Positions 58,466 to 64,000 of a stretch of DNA of 64,000 nt are shown in pieces. The notes under the pieces are model-generated. The model ran no database searches. It was not told the origin of the DNA and was given only the letters and a program-made list of their open reading frames with translations. This DNA comes from Amycolatopsis sp. 2-15 (GTDB lineage: Bacteria > Actinomycetota > Actinomycetes > Mycobacteriales > Pseudonocardiaceae), in the NCBI RefSeq assembly GCF_030285625.1, contig NZ_CP127294.1:6294001-6358000 (forward strand). Reading direction: 5' to 3'. Every line of letters begins with the position of its first letter. Position 1 is the first letter of the stretch. The translations under genes were made by a program, and so were the position numbers.

Positions 58466-58938
58466 CCGTGGACGACACGGCAACCCTGGCGACATTCGCG
58501 GCGAGCGGGTTCATCCTGCTCGTTGCGCACAACCTCGCCGACCACGTCACCGGCCAGACCGACTCGCAGGCCGACAACAAAGCCGCTCCCACGCCGGACG
58601 AGGTCGCGGCCGGCGCGAACCCGCACCAGGGGTGGCCGGCGATCCTGGCCCACGTCGCCAGGTACCACGTGACGCTGGTCGTGCTGGGCCTGCTCGCCTG
58701 GCTCGTTCTCCCGTTGCACTGGTCCGTGCTGGGCGTGGTCCTCGCGCTCGCGTGGTCGGCCGCAACCCACGCCCCGCTTGACCGGCGCTGGCCGGTGCGG
58801 TGGCTGCTCGAGAACACGGGTTCGCCCAAGTTCGCGAATCTCAACATCGGCGGCCTCAACGGCATGTACGCCGCCGATCAGGCCCTGCACTGGCTAGCGC
58901 TCGCCGTCTCGGCCGTGCTGCTGGCGGTGGTTCGGTGA
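58462..58938 (+). CDS. DUF3307-like membrane protein
   Basis: A 158-residue protein. FILLVAHNLADHVTGQTDSQADNK resembles the DUF3307 opening (hydrophobic segment with an HxxAD motif), followed by helices at about 70-90 and 92-105, and the final block GGLNGMYAADQALHWLALAVSAVLLAVV. Four membrane segments are likely. Members occur in phages and host genomes; function unknown. ATG 58462 follows GGAGGA. Confidence 0.72.
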   Translation: MTVDDTATLATFAASGFILLVAHNLADHVTGQTDSQADNKAAPTPDEVAAGANPHQGWPAILAHVARYHVTLVVLGLLAWLVLPLHWSVLGVVLALAWSAATHAPLDRRWPVRWLLENTGSPKFANLNIGGLNGMYAADQALHWLALAVSAVLLAVVR

Positions 58939-59300
58939 CCGCCACCCAGATCACCGACGCAACCCGCCGCGCGCTCCGCCAGCGTTCGCAAGGCCGGTGC
59001 GAGCGGTGCAACGAGACCGAAGCCGTCCAGGCCCACCACCGCAAGCCCCGCGGCAGCGGCGGAACGATGCTCAAGACCTCCCACCTGCTCTCGTGCCTCC
59101 TGCACGTGTGCGTGCCCTGCCACCTGGCGATCGAACGCAACCGGGCCCGAGCTGTCGTTCACGGCTGGCTGGTCGAGCACCCGGGCGAACCGGCCGACGT
59201 GCCGGTGCTGATGCACAACGTCAACTACGTCGGCCCCGGCAAGTACCTGCTGCACGACGACGGCGGCGTCACCCGTGTCTGGGATGAGGAGGCCGCATGA
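58935..59300 (+). CDS. HNH-type nuclease domain protein
   Basis: A 121-residue protein from GTG 58935 (GTGA overlap). RRALRQRSQGRCERCNETEAVQAHHRKPRGSGG...LLHVCVPCHLAIERNR has the HNH pattern: CxxC zinc pair, HH catalytic motif, second CxxCH. The C-terminal 45 residues are a beta-rich extension. Phage HNH proteins cut DNA during packaging or act in homing; which applies is not clear because terminase genes are out of view. Confidence 0.82.
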   Translation: MTATQITDATRRALRQRSQGRCERCNETEAVQAHHRKPRGSGGTMLKTSHLLSCLLHVCVPCHLAIERNRARAVVHGWLVEHPGEPADVPVLMHNVNYVGPGKYLLHDDGGVTRVWDEEAA

Positions 59301-59725
59301 CGGCGCACGGCGCGTTCGTGAGCTTCCGAGGACACGAACACCACCACACCCTTGGGCGACGCTTCGAGTGCATGGGCGGTTGCTCGATCGACCTGAGCTA
59401 CCTCGCGTCAAACCCGTACATCGTGGAACTGGAAGTCATCCGCGACGGCACCTACCGCCGATGGGAGATCTCGCGGGAGCTGCTGGTCGAGGGCATGACC
59501 GAGCCGGCCGGGCTCGGCATGGTGCACGTGTGCCCGACCGGGGGAATGCCCGGACGGGTCTCGGTGATCAAGCGGGTCGCGCTCGCCACGCACGTCGAGC
59601 TGATCCTGCCGCGGCGCCGGCTTCAGGAGCTGCTCGACCGGTCGCACGACATCGTCCCCGCTGGAGCAGAGTCCGACCACTACGGGTGGGACGCGGTGTT
59701 CGCCGCGTTGGGCGGTGGCTGCTGA
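59297..59725 (+). CDS. SsgA-family (SALP) sporulation/cell-division regulator-like protein
   Basis: A 142-residue protein. LSYLASNPYIVELEVIRDGTYRRWEISRELLVEGMTEPAGLGMVHVCPTG...LPRRRLQELLDRSHDIVPAGAESDHYGWD follows the SsgA/SsgB consensus: PYxVxL, W-x-x-x-R-x-LL-x-EG, PAGxGxVxVxP, L-x-x-LL-x-R and VPxGxE. In Streptomyces these proteins position FtsZ or guide septum and peptidoglycan events in sporulation. An extra N-terminal His-rich segment (RGHEHHHTLGRRFECMGGC) is present. It is co-translated with HNH and VRR-NUC genes, so it belongs to the element, not the host. Confidence 0.78.
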   Translation: MTAHGAFVSFRGHEHHHTLGRRFECMGGCSIDLSYLASNPYIVELEVIRDGTYRRWEISRELLVEGMTEPAGLGMVHVCPTGGMPGRVSVIKRVALATHVELILPRRRLQELLDRSHDIVPAGAESDHYGWDAVFAALGGGC

Positions 59726-60132
59726 TGGCGTCGAAGGTCGTGTACGCGCGGGGCCGCAAACCCGCGGCGCCGGCGAAGAACGCGCGCAACCGGATCGCGC
59801 CCATGACCGAGGACCAGTTCCAGGACCGGGTGATGAAGACCGCGAAGGCTTACGGCTGGATGGTGGTGCACTTCCGCAAAGCCATGCGCCAGTCCGGCAA
59901 GTACTCCACTCCCGTGCAGGGCGACAACGGCTCACCGGACCTGCTCCTCGCCCGGAACGGGGTAGTCCTGTGGGCGGAGTTGAAATCCGACACGGGGCGG
60001 TTGAGCCCGGAACAGACGGAGTGGCGCGACGCGATCGGCGACGGTTGCTGGCGGCTGTGGCGCCCGCGTGACTGGGACACGCTCGTGCTTCCCGAGCTGG
60101 CCGGCGGCCGCGTGCGGGCGGTGGTCTCGTGA
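59725..60132 (+). CDS. VRR-NUC nuclease domain protein
   Basis: A 135-residue protein. EDQFQDRVMKTAKAYGWMVVHFRKA opens the domain and GSPDLLLARNGVVLWAELKSDTGRLSPEQTEW provides the PD-(D/E)xK catalytic residues (PD, E-x-K) and the Gln-containing motif of VRR-NUC. Phage-borne members are thought to be structure-specific (Holliday-junction-like) nucleases. ATG 59725 overlaps the previous stop by one base. Confidence 0.88.
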   Translation: MASKVVYARGRKPAAPAKNARNRIAPMTEDQFQDRVMKTAKAYGWMVVHFRKAMRQSGKYSTPVQGDNGSPDLLLARNGVVLWAELKSDTGRLSPEQTEWRDAIGDGCWRLWRPRDWDTLVLPELAGGRVRAVVS

Positions 60133-60830
60133 CCGCGCGGGAGCCGGAACAGTTGGCGGCCCTCGGTCGGCGCGTGCAGCAGATGGCGTCCGATCCGGAG
60201 TTGACCGGCGAGCTGCTCGCCGTTGGGGTCGCGATGGCCGCGATCATCGACGCCGGGGTGTACGAGCGGCTCACGCTCGAGAACATCCAGAACCTCGCGT
60301 TTGGCGCGAGCTCGGCGCGGCCGTGGCATGTCGGTCAGCTCCGCACCCTGCTGTGGCGCGACGCCCGCCGGTACAAGCCGCCGGCCCCGATCGGGAAGTG
60401 CGGGGCACCGACACCCCGGAAGCCGCGTTGCGGGCACAAAGCGAACCGATTCGCCCTGGTCACGGACTGGGCCACGGGTGAACGGCACCGGATTGAGGCG
60501 TGCTCGAAGCACGGCGAGTGGTTCGACCGAACTCACCAGGAGAACCGCGCGGCCAAACCGGAGATCGGCGGGCCGCGTCCGTACGCGAACACCGGCGGCA
60601 AGCTCGCCCGGCACTTCCCCGAAATCGACTGGCCGCACCTGTGGCGCACGTTCGACTCCAGCTGGAAGGCGATGCCCGAGCGTGAACCGGCGGCTCCGAC
60701 CACGCCGAGGCTGCGTGTCCTGGCGACTGAACCGCGGAAGCGCGCCACGCCGCGGAAGACCAGTGGCGGAACAGCACCTCGTCGAGACAACCGAGGCCTG
60801 TTCGCGGTGCCGACGCTGGAGGAGCGCTGA
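60129..60830 (+). CDS. Hypothetical protein with Cys/His cluster
   Basis: A 233-residue protein from GTG 60129. Helical N-terminus (EQLAALGRRVQQMASDPELTGELLAVGVAMAAIIDAGVY), then a Cys/His cluster (GKCGAPTPRKPRCGHKAN...EACSKHGEWFD) that could bind zinc, then a basic Pro/Arg-rich tail ending in NRGLFAVPTLEER. Not recognised as a named family. It overlaps both neighbours and is therefore part of the replication/recombination operon. Confidence 0.68.
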   Translation: MTAREPEQLAALGRRVQQMASDPELTGELLAVGVAMAAIIDAGVYERLTLENIQNLAFGASSARPWHVGQLRTLLWRDARRYKPPAPIGKCGAPTPRKPRCGHKANRFALVTDWATGERHRIEACSKHGEWFDRTHQENRAAKPEIGGPRPYANTGGKLARHFPEIDWPHLWRTFDSSWKAMPEREPAAPTTPRLRVLATEPRKRATPRKTSGGTAPRRDNRGLFAVPTLEER

Positions 60831-61567
60831 TGAGCTGGCACAAGGGCCCGCTGGCGGCGTTCGATCTGGAGTCGACCGGCCCGAAGCCGACGGACGATCT
60901 GATCGTGACCGGCACCGTCTGGCGGTACAGCCCGGGGGCGCAGGCCAGCGACACGACGCTGCTGGTGAACCTGGGCGTGCCGATCCCCGAGCAGGCCACG
61001 AAGATCCACGGCATCACCACCGAGCAGGCACAGCGGGAAGGGATCCCCGCAGGCGAGGCGGTGCGGGTGCTCGCGGCACTGCTGGCCGACCACATCGCCG
61101 ACGGCGCCCCGATCGTCATCTACAACGCCCCGTTCGACCTGACCATGCTCGACCGCGAGTGCCGCCGCCACGGGGTGCCGACGCTGTTCGAGCTGTGCGC
61201 CCGAGACCAGCTGACGCCGTACTTCATCGACCCGCTGGTGCTGGACCGGCTGATCGACCCGCGCCGCACCGGGTCACGCAAGCTCGCGGCGGTGTGCGCG
61301 CACTACGGCGTCGACCTGTCGGACGAGGACGCCCACACCAGCAACGGTGACTGCCTCGCCGCCGCCCGGCTCGCCTACCGGATGGCGTCCCGCTTCCCGA
61401 AGCTCGCCGCGATGCCGCTGCCGGAACTCCAGGCACGCCAGACCGCCGCCTACCGGGAGCAGGCGCATCAGTTCGCCGCCCGCGTTCAGGGGATGGGCAT
61501 CGTCCGGGACGTCCCCACCGAATGGCCGTACGTGCCGGTCCGGCCCGTGCAGGAATCCCTGATCTAG
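60830..61567 (+). CDS. DnaQ-like 3'-5' exonuclease
   Basis: A 245-residue DEDD exonuclease. ExoI AAFDLESTG supplies the D-x-E pair, IYNAPFDLTMLDRE the ExoII Asp, and AHTSNGDCLAAARLAYRM the ExoIII His/Asp (DEDDh). It could proofread or trim DNA ends in element replication. It starts within the previous stop (TGATG) and ends the tightly coupled operon segment. Confidence 0.92.
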   Translation: MSWHKGPLAAFDLESTGPKPTDDLIVTGTVWRYSPGAQASDTTLLVNLGVPIPEQATKIHGITTEQAQREGIPAGEAVRVLAALLADHIADGAPIVIYNAPFDLTMLDRECRRHGVPTLFELCARDQLTPYFIDPLVLDRLIDPRRTGSRKLAAVCAHYGVDLSDEDAHTSNGDCLAAARLAYRMASRFPKLAAMPLPELQARQTAAYREQAHQFAARVQGMGIVRDVPTEWPYVPVRPVQESLI

Positions 61568-61621
61568 CCCCACCCGAGGGCTAACGCAACACAACACACG
61601 ACGCACGAAAGGAACCACACC

Positions 61622-61882
61622 ATGGCCGGAGTTGAAGAGGTCCGCGCTGGCATCGCTGTCGCGAACGAGAAGGCGTCCGCGGGCATCGCCGCCTTGCAGC
61701 AGGCTGCGATGGCCCTCGAAGAGGCCCAGCTGTCGCTGTCGCAGGCAACGCAGGGCAGCCAGCAGCACGAGATCAACCAGGCCCACGGCCTGCTCGCGGA
61801 AGCGCTGAACGGCATCACCGGGATGCAGAGCACCATCCAGGCCGGCATCTCGTCCGCCGACGCCTACTCGTCACGGCTCTGA
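61622..61882 (+). CDS. Small helical protein of the element
   Basis: An 86-residue protein from ATG 61622 behind AAAGGA. Almost entirely helical and Ala/Gln/Ser-rich (EEVRAGIAVANEKASAGIAALQQAAMALEEAQLSLSQATQG), with a second helix after QQHEINQAHGLL. The size and two-helix layout recall WXG-like hairpins, but no WXG motif is present. Similar small proteins recur in actinobacterial elements; function unknown. Confidence 0.68.
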   Translation: MAGVEEVRAGIAVANEKASAGIAALQQAAMALEEAQLSLSQATQGSQQHEINQAHGLLAEALNGITGMQSTIQAGISSADAYSSRL

Positions 61883-61920
61883 CCGTCGGCACGCGACCGC
61901 CAAGAAAGGAACCAGCCACC

Positions 61921-62328
61921 ATGACCATCCGCATCGACACCACCGGCGACGAGGCACAGCTGACGGCAGCCATCGACAAGGCCACCCTCGGGCCCGCCCG
62001 CGTCACAATTCTTTCGCCGGGCAGCGACCGCGAGACGGCGCTGGTTGTGCTCGAACCGACGTCGCCGACGAAGGCTCAGACCCTCGCGCGGTGGCTCGAC
62101 CTCATGGACCCGATCGACGCCACATCCGGCAAGTGGAAGAAGCGCGACCCCCGTGTGCGGCTCAACCTCCGCGGCCGGTTCCCCAGCGGCATGTATCTCA
62201 TCGTCGCCTGCGAGTTCGACGAGCGCACCGAGGCGGCGCAGACCGACTTGATCAGCGAGCTGATCGAGCCGCAGCAGATCGTGAAGCTTGTCCGCGCGCT
62301 CGCCGACATGGAATATCGGGCCAAGTAG
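61921..62328 (+). CDS. Hypothetical protein of the element
   Basis: A 135-residue mixed alpha/beta protein from ATG 61921 behind AAAGGA. Features: TIRIDTTGDEAQLTAAIDKA, LVVLEPTSPTKAQTLARWLDLMDPID, a beta segment VRLNLRGRFPSGMYLIVACEFD and a terminal helix IEPQQIVKLVRALADM. No family recognised. Last gene before a strong inverted repeat, so it probably ends the rightward transcript. Confidence 0.68.
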   Translation: MTIRIDTTGDEAQLTAAIDKATLGPARVTILSPGSDRETALVVLEPTSPTKAQTLARWLDLMDPIDATSGKWKKRDPRVRLNLRGRFPSGMYLIVACEFDERTEAAQTDLISELIEPQQIVKLVRALADMEYRAK

Positions 62329-62333
62329 CCCCC

Positions 62334-62373
62334 GCGCCTGCCTGGACCAGGCGACTCAGGTCCAGGCAGGCGC
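62334..62373 (+). terminator. Perfect 15-bp inverted repeat ending the rightward operon
   Basis: GCGCCTGCCTGGACC (62334-62348) and its exact complement (62359-62373) flank a 10-nt loop, 6 nt after the 62328 stop. No T-run follows, as is common for actinobacterial terminators. Confidence 0.75.
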
Positions 62374-62518
62374 ACCGGGGCAGGACGCTCGCGTGTGAGG
62401 ATCCCGCGCCAATCATCCTTGGACAGCGCAAAGTCGTCGCTGGCATGCCACCAGATCACCCATTTCGGCTACCGTACTAAGCTCCCTCTCGCGAAGGGTT
62501 ACCACACCGGAGGTGAGT

Positions 62519-63115
62519 GTGAGCACTATCACCAAAGTAGCACTCACGGTAGGGCTATTAGTCATCGCGACCATCATCGCAGTGTTGCCACGGAAGGCGA
62601 GCACAGATGAAGGTGCCGGCTCCACGGAGAATCTATCCGCCTTGCGTGCGGCGACCTCGCTTGCAGAATGCCCCTCGGGCGACGGGCAGGACGTTCACAA
62701 ACTTGAAGGTGTGCTCACTACCTGCCTCGGCGACGGCAGTCGAGTTGAACTAGGCCAGGCGATCGCGGGGCGCGACACCCTCATCAACGTTTGGGCGCCG
62801 TGGTGTCAACCATGCAAGACGGAGTTGCCCGTACTAGCCAAATACGCAACCGAGCAACACTCTGTGCAGGTACTGCTTGTGGAGGTGGCCGGCTCGGAAG
62901 CTGACGGCCTTGCTCTCCTTCAGGGCCTGGGAGTGCATTTGCCGTCTGTGTTCGACGGCGAAGGTGCGACCGGCCCGGTTCGAGAGAAGCTCGCTGTGGC
63001 TCTCTTGCCTTCGTCCTACTTGGTTACCGCCGACGGCCGAGTCCGTTATATACACAATCCGCCAGTTTTTCCGAATTCGGACGCTATTCGGGCAGCTATC
63101 GACCACATTCGGTAA
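62519..63115 (+). CDS. Membrane-anchored TlpA/ResA-like thioredoxin
   Basis: A 198-residue protein from GTG 62519, five nt after GGAGG. Residues about 5-23 are a signal anchor (TKVALTVGLLVIATIIAV). The thioredoxin domain carries WAPWCQPC with redox Cys96 and Cys99 and a cis-Pro-type segment (LLPSSYLV); Cys51 and Cys69 precede it. It should lie outside the cytoplasm and act on disulfides. Codon use and base composition are AT-richer than the rest of the element, suggesting a separate origin. Its role in the element is unknown. Confidence 0.85.
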   Translation: MSTITKVALTVGLLVIATIIAVLPRKASTDEGAGSTENLSALRAATSLAECPSGDGQDVHKLEGVLTTCLGDGSRVELGQAIAGRDTLINVWAPWCQPCKTELPVLAKYATEQHSVQVLLVEVAGSEADGLALLQGLGVHLPSVFDGEGATGPVREKLAVALLPSSYLVTADGRVRYIHNPPVFPNSDAIRAAIDHIR

Positions 63116-63225
63116 GAGACTAGTACTCTACGCGTCGCCCTGTTGGCGGTAAATCACGCCTCGGATTACTGACATGATCTTCCCTCGAAGGGGAATTCCG
63201 ATTTCAGTAGATCGAGGAGATGTAC

Positions 63226-63534
63226 GTGAAAAGATCAATTGTGACCGTTTCCTGCGCATTGACCCTAGCGGCAGGATGTTCCTTCGTTATACAAGAGTCA
63301 GCTTCAGCGTCGCCAAACGCAAACTGCGTCGTTAACAGAGACGCCGGTGCCGTGGGCGGCTCTTCCCAATGCTTCGAATCGAGTGGAACCCAGCAGGTAG
63401 TGCTGACTTGCAGCAATGGTGCGTTGGTTTTCGGCCCGATGGTATCCGCGGTAGGAGGGGTAGTGTCTCACGCGGTTTGCCCCAGCCCTTCCCTGGTGAC
63501 CCTAGTGAACTTCCGTTACGACGTGTTACGTTAG
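63226..63534 (+). CDS. Small secreted Cys-containing protein
   Basis: A 102-residue protein. GTG 63226 is chosen because GAGGAG lies 6 nt upstream; an ATG at 63220 abuts the RBS. A signal peptide is clear (KRSIVTVSCALTLAAGCSFV) with likely cleavage after ASA; the AAGC segment could instead be a weak lipobox. The mature part has four Cys (NANCVVN, SQCFES, LTCSNG, HAVCPSP), compatible with two disulfides. It lies just downstream of the thioredoxin-like gene, which might help fold it (inference). Confidence 0.68.
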   Translation: MKRSIVTVSCALTLAAGCSFVIQESASASPNANCVVNRDAGAVGGSSQCFESSGTQQVVLTCSNGALVFGPMVSAVGGVVSHAVCPSPSLVTLVNFRYDVLR

Positions 63535-63763
63535 TCGTAAATCAATCCGGACATTGATTAGTCCAAAAGAAGCGTAAGTCTTTCCTTGTGTCGTGATTCT
63601 TCTTTTGCTACTAGCCTGCTCTTGAAAGCGGGCCTGCGCGAGTCGACCTGGCCGCGTCTGCAAAAAAGAAGCAGAAGTGGTCAGGTCGATTCCGGCACCG
63701 TCTTCCCAATGATCAGCAGTTGCTCCCAACCCGAGCCAGGCGACCGTCAGGCGCCGCGCTTCG
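63535..63763. other. Gene-free stretch after the secreted protein
   Basis: About 230 bp with no convincing ORF on either strand. Composition is mixed and AT-richer than the host. Confidence 0.5.
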
Positions 63764-63830
63764 TTGTGTAACCGGGGCGAGCCCCCTTCGGCCGCAGGCC
63801 GTCATGGGGTCACCCGGATCGGGTACACAA
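63764..63830. other. Compact four-stem fold (structured RNA or DNA candidate)
   Basis: TTGTGTA (63764-63770) pairs with TACACAA (63824-63830). Inside are three short hairpins: GGGG/CCCC (63774-63785), GGCC/GGCC (63790-63800) and ACCCG/CGGGT (63812-63824, one base shared with the outer stem). The layout is cloverleaf-like but has no tRNA T-loop or anticodon arm. Confidence 0.45.
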
Positions 63831-63851
63831 ACTACTCCGTTGGCATCGCTG

Positions 63852-63907
63852 CGAAACTCGCAGTCACTCACCGCATACAGTTGCGGTGCGTTTCGTTACG
63901 AGTTTCG
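63852..63907. promoter_or_regulatory. Nested inverted repeats upstream of the last gene
   Basis: Outer arms CGAAACTCG (63852-63860) and CGAGTTTCG (63899-63907); inner arms CACCGCA (63869-63875) and TGCGGTG (63882-63888) around TACAGT. Could be an operator, attenuator or origin element; it ends 13 nt before an ATG. Confidence 0.5.
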
Positions 63908-63920
63908 AGGGGTTTTCGGG

Positions 63921-64000
63921 ATGACTGCTGTATCGGTGGCTGCCGGGGTCAGCCAGTTCAACGACCAGCCGGCCGCCATGTACAACCGCATGTTCCCCCG
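63921..64000 (+). CDS. Unknown protein of the element, cut by the window edge
   Basis: ATG 63921 follows GAGGGG. The visible 26 residues are MTAVSVAAGVSQFNDQPAAM followed by YNRMFP, open to the edge. Too short to assign. Its separate control region suggests a new transcription unit, perhaps replication or structural genes. Confidence 0.55.
   Translation, partial: MTAVSVAAGVSQFNDQPAAMYNRMFP

Larger units (their letters stand above)
52800..64000. mobile_element. Integrated element, probable prophage early region (right end outside window)
   Basis: Gene content is that of a temperate actinophage or related integrative element: excisionase-like HTH, leftward HTH repressor, YqaJ exonuclease with RecT annealase, HNH and VRR-NUC nucleases, DnaQ-like exonuclease and many tiny genes packed with 1-4-nt overlaps in one direction. 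Host-type metabolic genes stop at 52.5 kb. Integrase, terminase, capsid and conjugation genes are not seen, so prophage versus integrative conjugative element is open. Left boundary about 52.5-52.8 kb. Confidence 0.75.

Overview
The window is 64 kb of very high-GC DNA with GTG/TTG starts, 4-nt ATGA/GTGA gene overlaps, SigB/SigF-type stress promoters and Cox-type, PadR, PaaX and SsgA-like families. This fits a filamentous actinomycete, most likely a Pseudonocardiales member such as Amycolatopsis; the genus is inference. No rRNA, CRISPR array or insertion sequence was seen.

Layout. (1) 1-2.2 kb and 11.6-15 kb hold short stress-type genes: pyruvate oxidase, DUF3618/holin-like pair, DUF2795, SRPBCC, hemerythrin, a Rho-N-domain protein and two tiny hydrophilic proteins. 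Seven of their upstream regions carry GTTT/GTTG-N14-16-GGGTA-like promoters. (2) 2.4-11.6 kb is a complete selenocysteine island: selD, tRNA-Sec (selC), selA, selB and a three-gene formate dehydrogenase operon. The large subunit gene has an in-frame UGA followed by a SECIS hairpin, so the island makes the machinery and its substrate together. (3) 15-27 kb has a hydrolase/ArsR/SDR group, then a six-gene overlapping operon (acyl-CoA ligase, molybdenum hydroxylase L/M/S subunits with a CoxS-CoxG fusion, crotonase, beta-lactamase-like hydrolase) opposite a PadR regulator. (4) 27-34 kb has a second acyl-CoA ligase, an XRE regulator/DUF2255 pair, a hydrolase and two tandem paralogous LysR genes. (5) 34-39.3 kb is an Ugp-like ABC importer containing a metallophosphoesterase gene. 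(6) 39.6-41 kb is decaying DNA: a multi-lesion oxygenase reductase pseudogene and an internally deleted MBL gene. (7) 41.4-48.6 kb pairs a formylglycine-generating enzyme with an arylsulfatase, plus HAD phosphatase, GAP-family exporter, adenosine deaminase and a frameshifted TetR. (8) 48.8-52.5 kb has tRNA-Pro(GGG), an ECF sigma factor with a frameshifted partner, a crotonase and a PaaX regulator.

(9) From about 52.8 kb to the right edge lies an integrated element, probably the early region of a prophage. It has an excisionase-like HTH, a leftward repressor-like protein and a rightward, tightly overlapping operon: YqaJ exonuclease, RecT annealase, small membrane proteins, a HicA-like domain, HNH and VRR-NUC nucleases, an SsgA-family protein and a DnaQ-like exonuclease. 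A GTTGCGCAAC palindrome sits at two of its promoters. An AT-richer stretch after this operon carries a membrane-anchored thioredoxin, a small secreted Cys-containing protein, a compact multi-hairpin fold and nested inverted repeats just before a gene cut by the window edge. Integrase, terminase and structural genes are not in view.

Several genes between 26 and 50 kb carry single-base frameshifts. These may be real decay or assembly errors; the sequence alone cannot tell.
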